Below are positions 63,266 through 64,000 of a DNA stretch of 64,000 bases, piece after piece; position 1 is the first letter of the stretch; each line of letters opens with the position of its first letter. A program made the position numbers and the translations under genes. The notes below the pieces were generated by a model. The model made no database searches and was not told where the DNA came from. It saw only the letters and a list, made by a program, of their open reading frames with translations. This stretch comes from Halioglobus japonicus (GTDB lineage: Bacteria; Pseudomonadota; Gammaproteobacteria; Pseudomonadales; Halieaceae): positions 3,658,001 through 3,722,000 of the forward strand of contig NZ_CP019450.1 in NCBI RefSeq assembly GCF_001983995.1. Direction: 5' to 3'.

Positions 63266-64000
63266 TCAGCGGCGGGTTCGTCGTATGTAACTTGACGGGT
63301 CGACTGAGCGACCGTGCTTGTAGACTTCGTAGTGGACATGGGCACCGGTACTGCGACCGGTGGAACCCATTAAGGCAATCGGCTGGCCCTTGCGCACCAC
63401 ATCACCCGGCTTGACCAGGCTCTCTTTATTGTGGGCATAGCGGGTGACAAAGCCATCGCCATGGGAAATTTCAATGGTCTCACCGTAACCGCTCTTGGAC
63501 CCCGTCCAGGTAACAACGCCGGCCGCCACAGAGATGACATTGGTGCCTTCCTTACCGGCGAAATCGACGCCGTGATGGAAGGCGGGCTTGCCGGTAAAGG
63601 GATCGTTGCGTTTGCCATAGAAAGAGGAAATCCAGCCCTTTTCGACCGGGCGCCCGGAGAGGAACGTCTGCTCATCTAGCTTGCGGTTACTGAGCAGCGT
63701 CTCGAGAATTTCCAACTGCTGCTCACGGTCTTCTACCCGGGCCTGAAACAGGCCGAGCTCGGCCATCAGGTCCGAGGTGCTGTATTCAACGCTGAATTCG
63801 CCGCCCAGCGGACCACCCATAGCCGGGGGCTCGCTGAAATCAAATTCACCCTCTTCGAGATCTGCCATGGCGGTGAGGTGCTGACCAAGTGCATCCAGGC
63901 GGGTCATCCGCGCCTGCATTTCGGCCACATTACGGGTCATTGCGGCCATCTTGCGCTCGGCCTGAGCCTGCAGCTGCGCCAATTCCTGCTCCTGCTCAGC
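63266..64000 (-). CDS. M23 family peptidase (partial; 5' end beyond the window)
   Basis: The C-terminal part, about 244 residues, runs off the window edge. A coiled-coil region (QAQAERKMAAMTRNVAEMQA) precedes the LytM/M23 zinc peptidase domain: FHHGVDFAGKEGTNVISVAA, RYAHNKESLVKPGDVV and GAHVHYEVYKHGRSVDPSSY carry the His/Asp/His ligands. It probably cleaves peptidoglycan cross-links or activates amidases in the periplasm; the N-terminal membrane anchor is expected outside the window. The upstream position next to secA is common in pseudomonad-like genomes. Confidence 0.9.
   Translation of the reverse strand, partial: AEQEQELAQLQAQAERKMAAMTRNVAEMQARMTRLDALGQHLTAMADLEEGEFDFSEPPAMGGPLGGEFSVEYSTSDLMAELGLFQARVEDREQQLEILETLLSNRKLDEQTFLSGRPVEKGWISSFYGKRNDPFTGKPAFHHGVDFAGKEGTNVISVAAGVVTWTGSKSGYGETIEISHGDGFVTRYAHNKESLVKPGDVVRKGQPIALMGSTGRSTGAHVHYEVYKHGRSVDPSSYIRRTRR

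Overview
The window is about 64 kb of high-GC, gene-dense bacterial chromosome. The gene families and local orders (type II secretion gspC-N, pilBCD-coaE, secA-argJ-mutT, ampDE facing nadC, several sigma-54 type regulators, fatty-acid/steroid-type acyl-CoA dehydrogenases, malate synthase G) point to a free-living aerobic gammaproteobacterium. A marine Halieaceae/Cellvibrionales-like organism is my best guess; that placement is inference, because there is no rRNA or other phylogenetic marker here. I saw no tRNA, rRNA, CRISPR array, insertion sequence or prophage.

Layout. 0.3-3.0 kb: two unlike acyl-CoA dehydrogenases and a ketosteroid-isomerase homologue in one operon. 3.0-5.3 kb: a membrane GGDEF-EAL protein. 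5.5-6.4 kb: two unknown small genes. 6.6-12.75 kb: a four-gene minus-strand operon resembling a broken-up Chp (twitching chemosensory) system: a PilG-like receiver, a ChpA-N-terminus-like Hpt protein, an acidic Hpt-receiver protein and a small unknown, with no histidine kinase core. 12.9-16.1 kb: a catalytically dead bacterial-enhancer-binding-protein homologue fused to GGDEF-like and GAF-like regions, overlapping an unknown gene. 16.2-22.0 kb: an exported tyrosine phosphatase with cardiolipin synthase, a sodium symporter, an Xaa-Pro aminopeptidase and rubredoxin. 22.1-33.5 kb: the complete type II secretion operon gspC-D-E-F-G-H-I-J-K-L-M-N. Its prepilin peptidase is presumably the PilD encoded at 57.4 kb. 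33.6-37.4 kb: small membrane protein, trmH, a degenerate GGDEF protein, a ketopantoate reductase and a YhhN protein. 37.4-40.4 kb: a membrane Ser/Thr kinase overlapping an FHA-sigma-54 activator. 40.5-48.6 kb: ampE, ampD, nadC, rraA, a long acyl-CoA dehydrogenase, a LysR regulator and malate synthase G. 48.6-54.0 kb: a family-2 glycosyltransferase, two TMTC-like GT-C membrane proteins and the major pilin gene pilA, all on the minus strand. 54.4-58.9 kb: pilB, pilC, pilD and coaE. 58.8-64.0 kb: mutT, argJ, secA and a truncated M23 peptidase.

A technical theme matters for anyone using this sequence. At least four otherwise intact genes (gspN, ampD, glcB and the unknown gene at 12.95-13.56 kb) are each put back in frame by adding one G/C base to a short G/C run. 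gspC may have the reverse problem. This looks more like sequencing or assembly error than gene decay.

The most interesting biology: (1) the kinase-less Chp-like phosphorelay operon and the neighbouring dead enhancer-binding protein; (2) the TMTC-like pair plus GT2 just downstream of pilA, a candidate pilin O-glycosylation locus; (3) the Ser/Thr kinase-FHA-sigma-54 activator pair; (4) the acyl-CoA dehydrogenase pair in which neither subunit has the classical catalytic Glu, linked to a ketosteroid isomerase with its catalytic residues intact.
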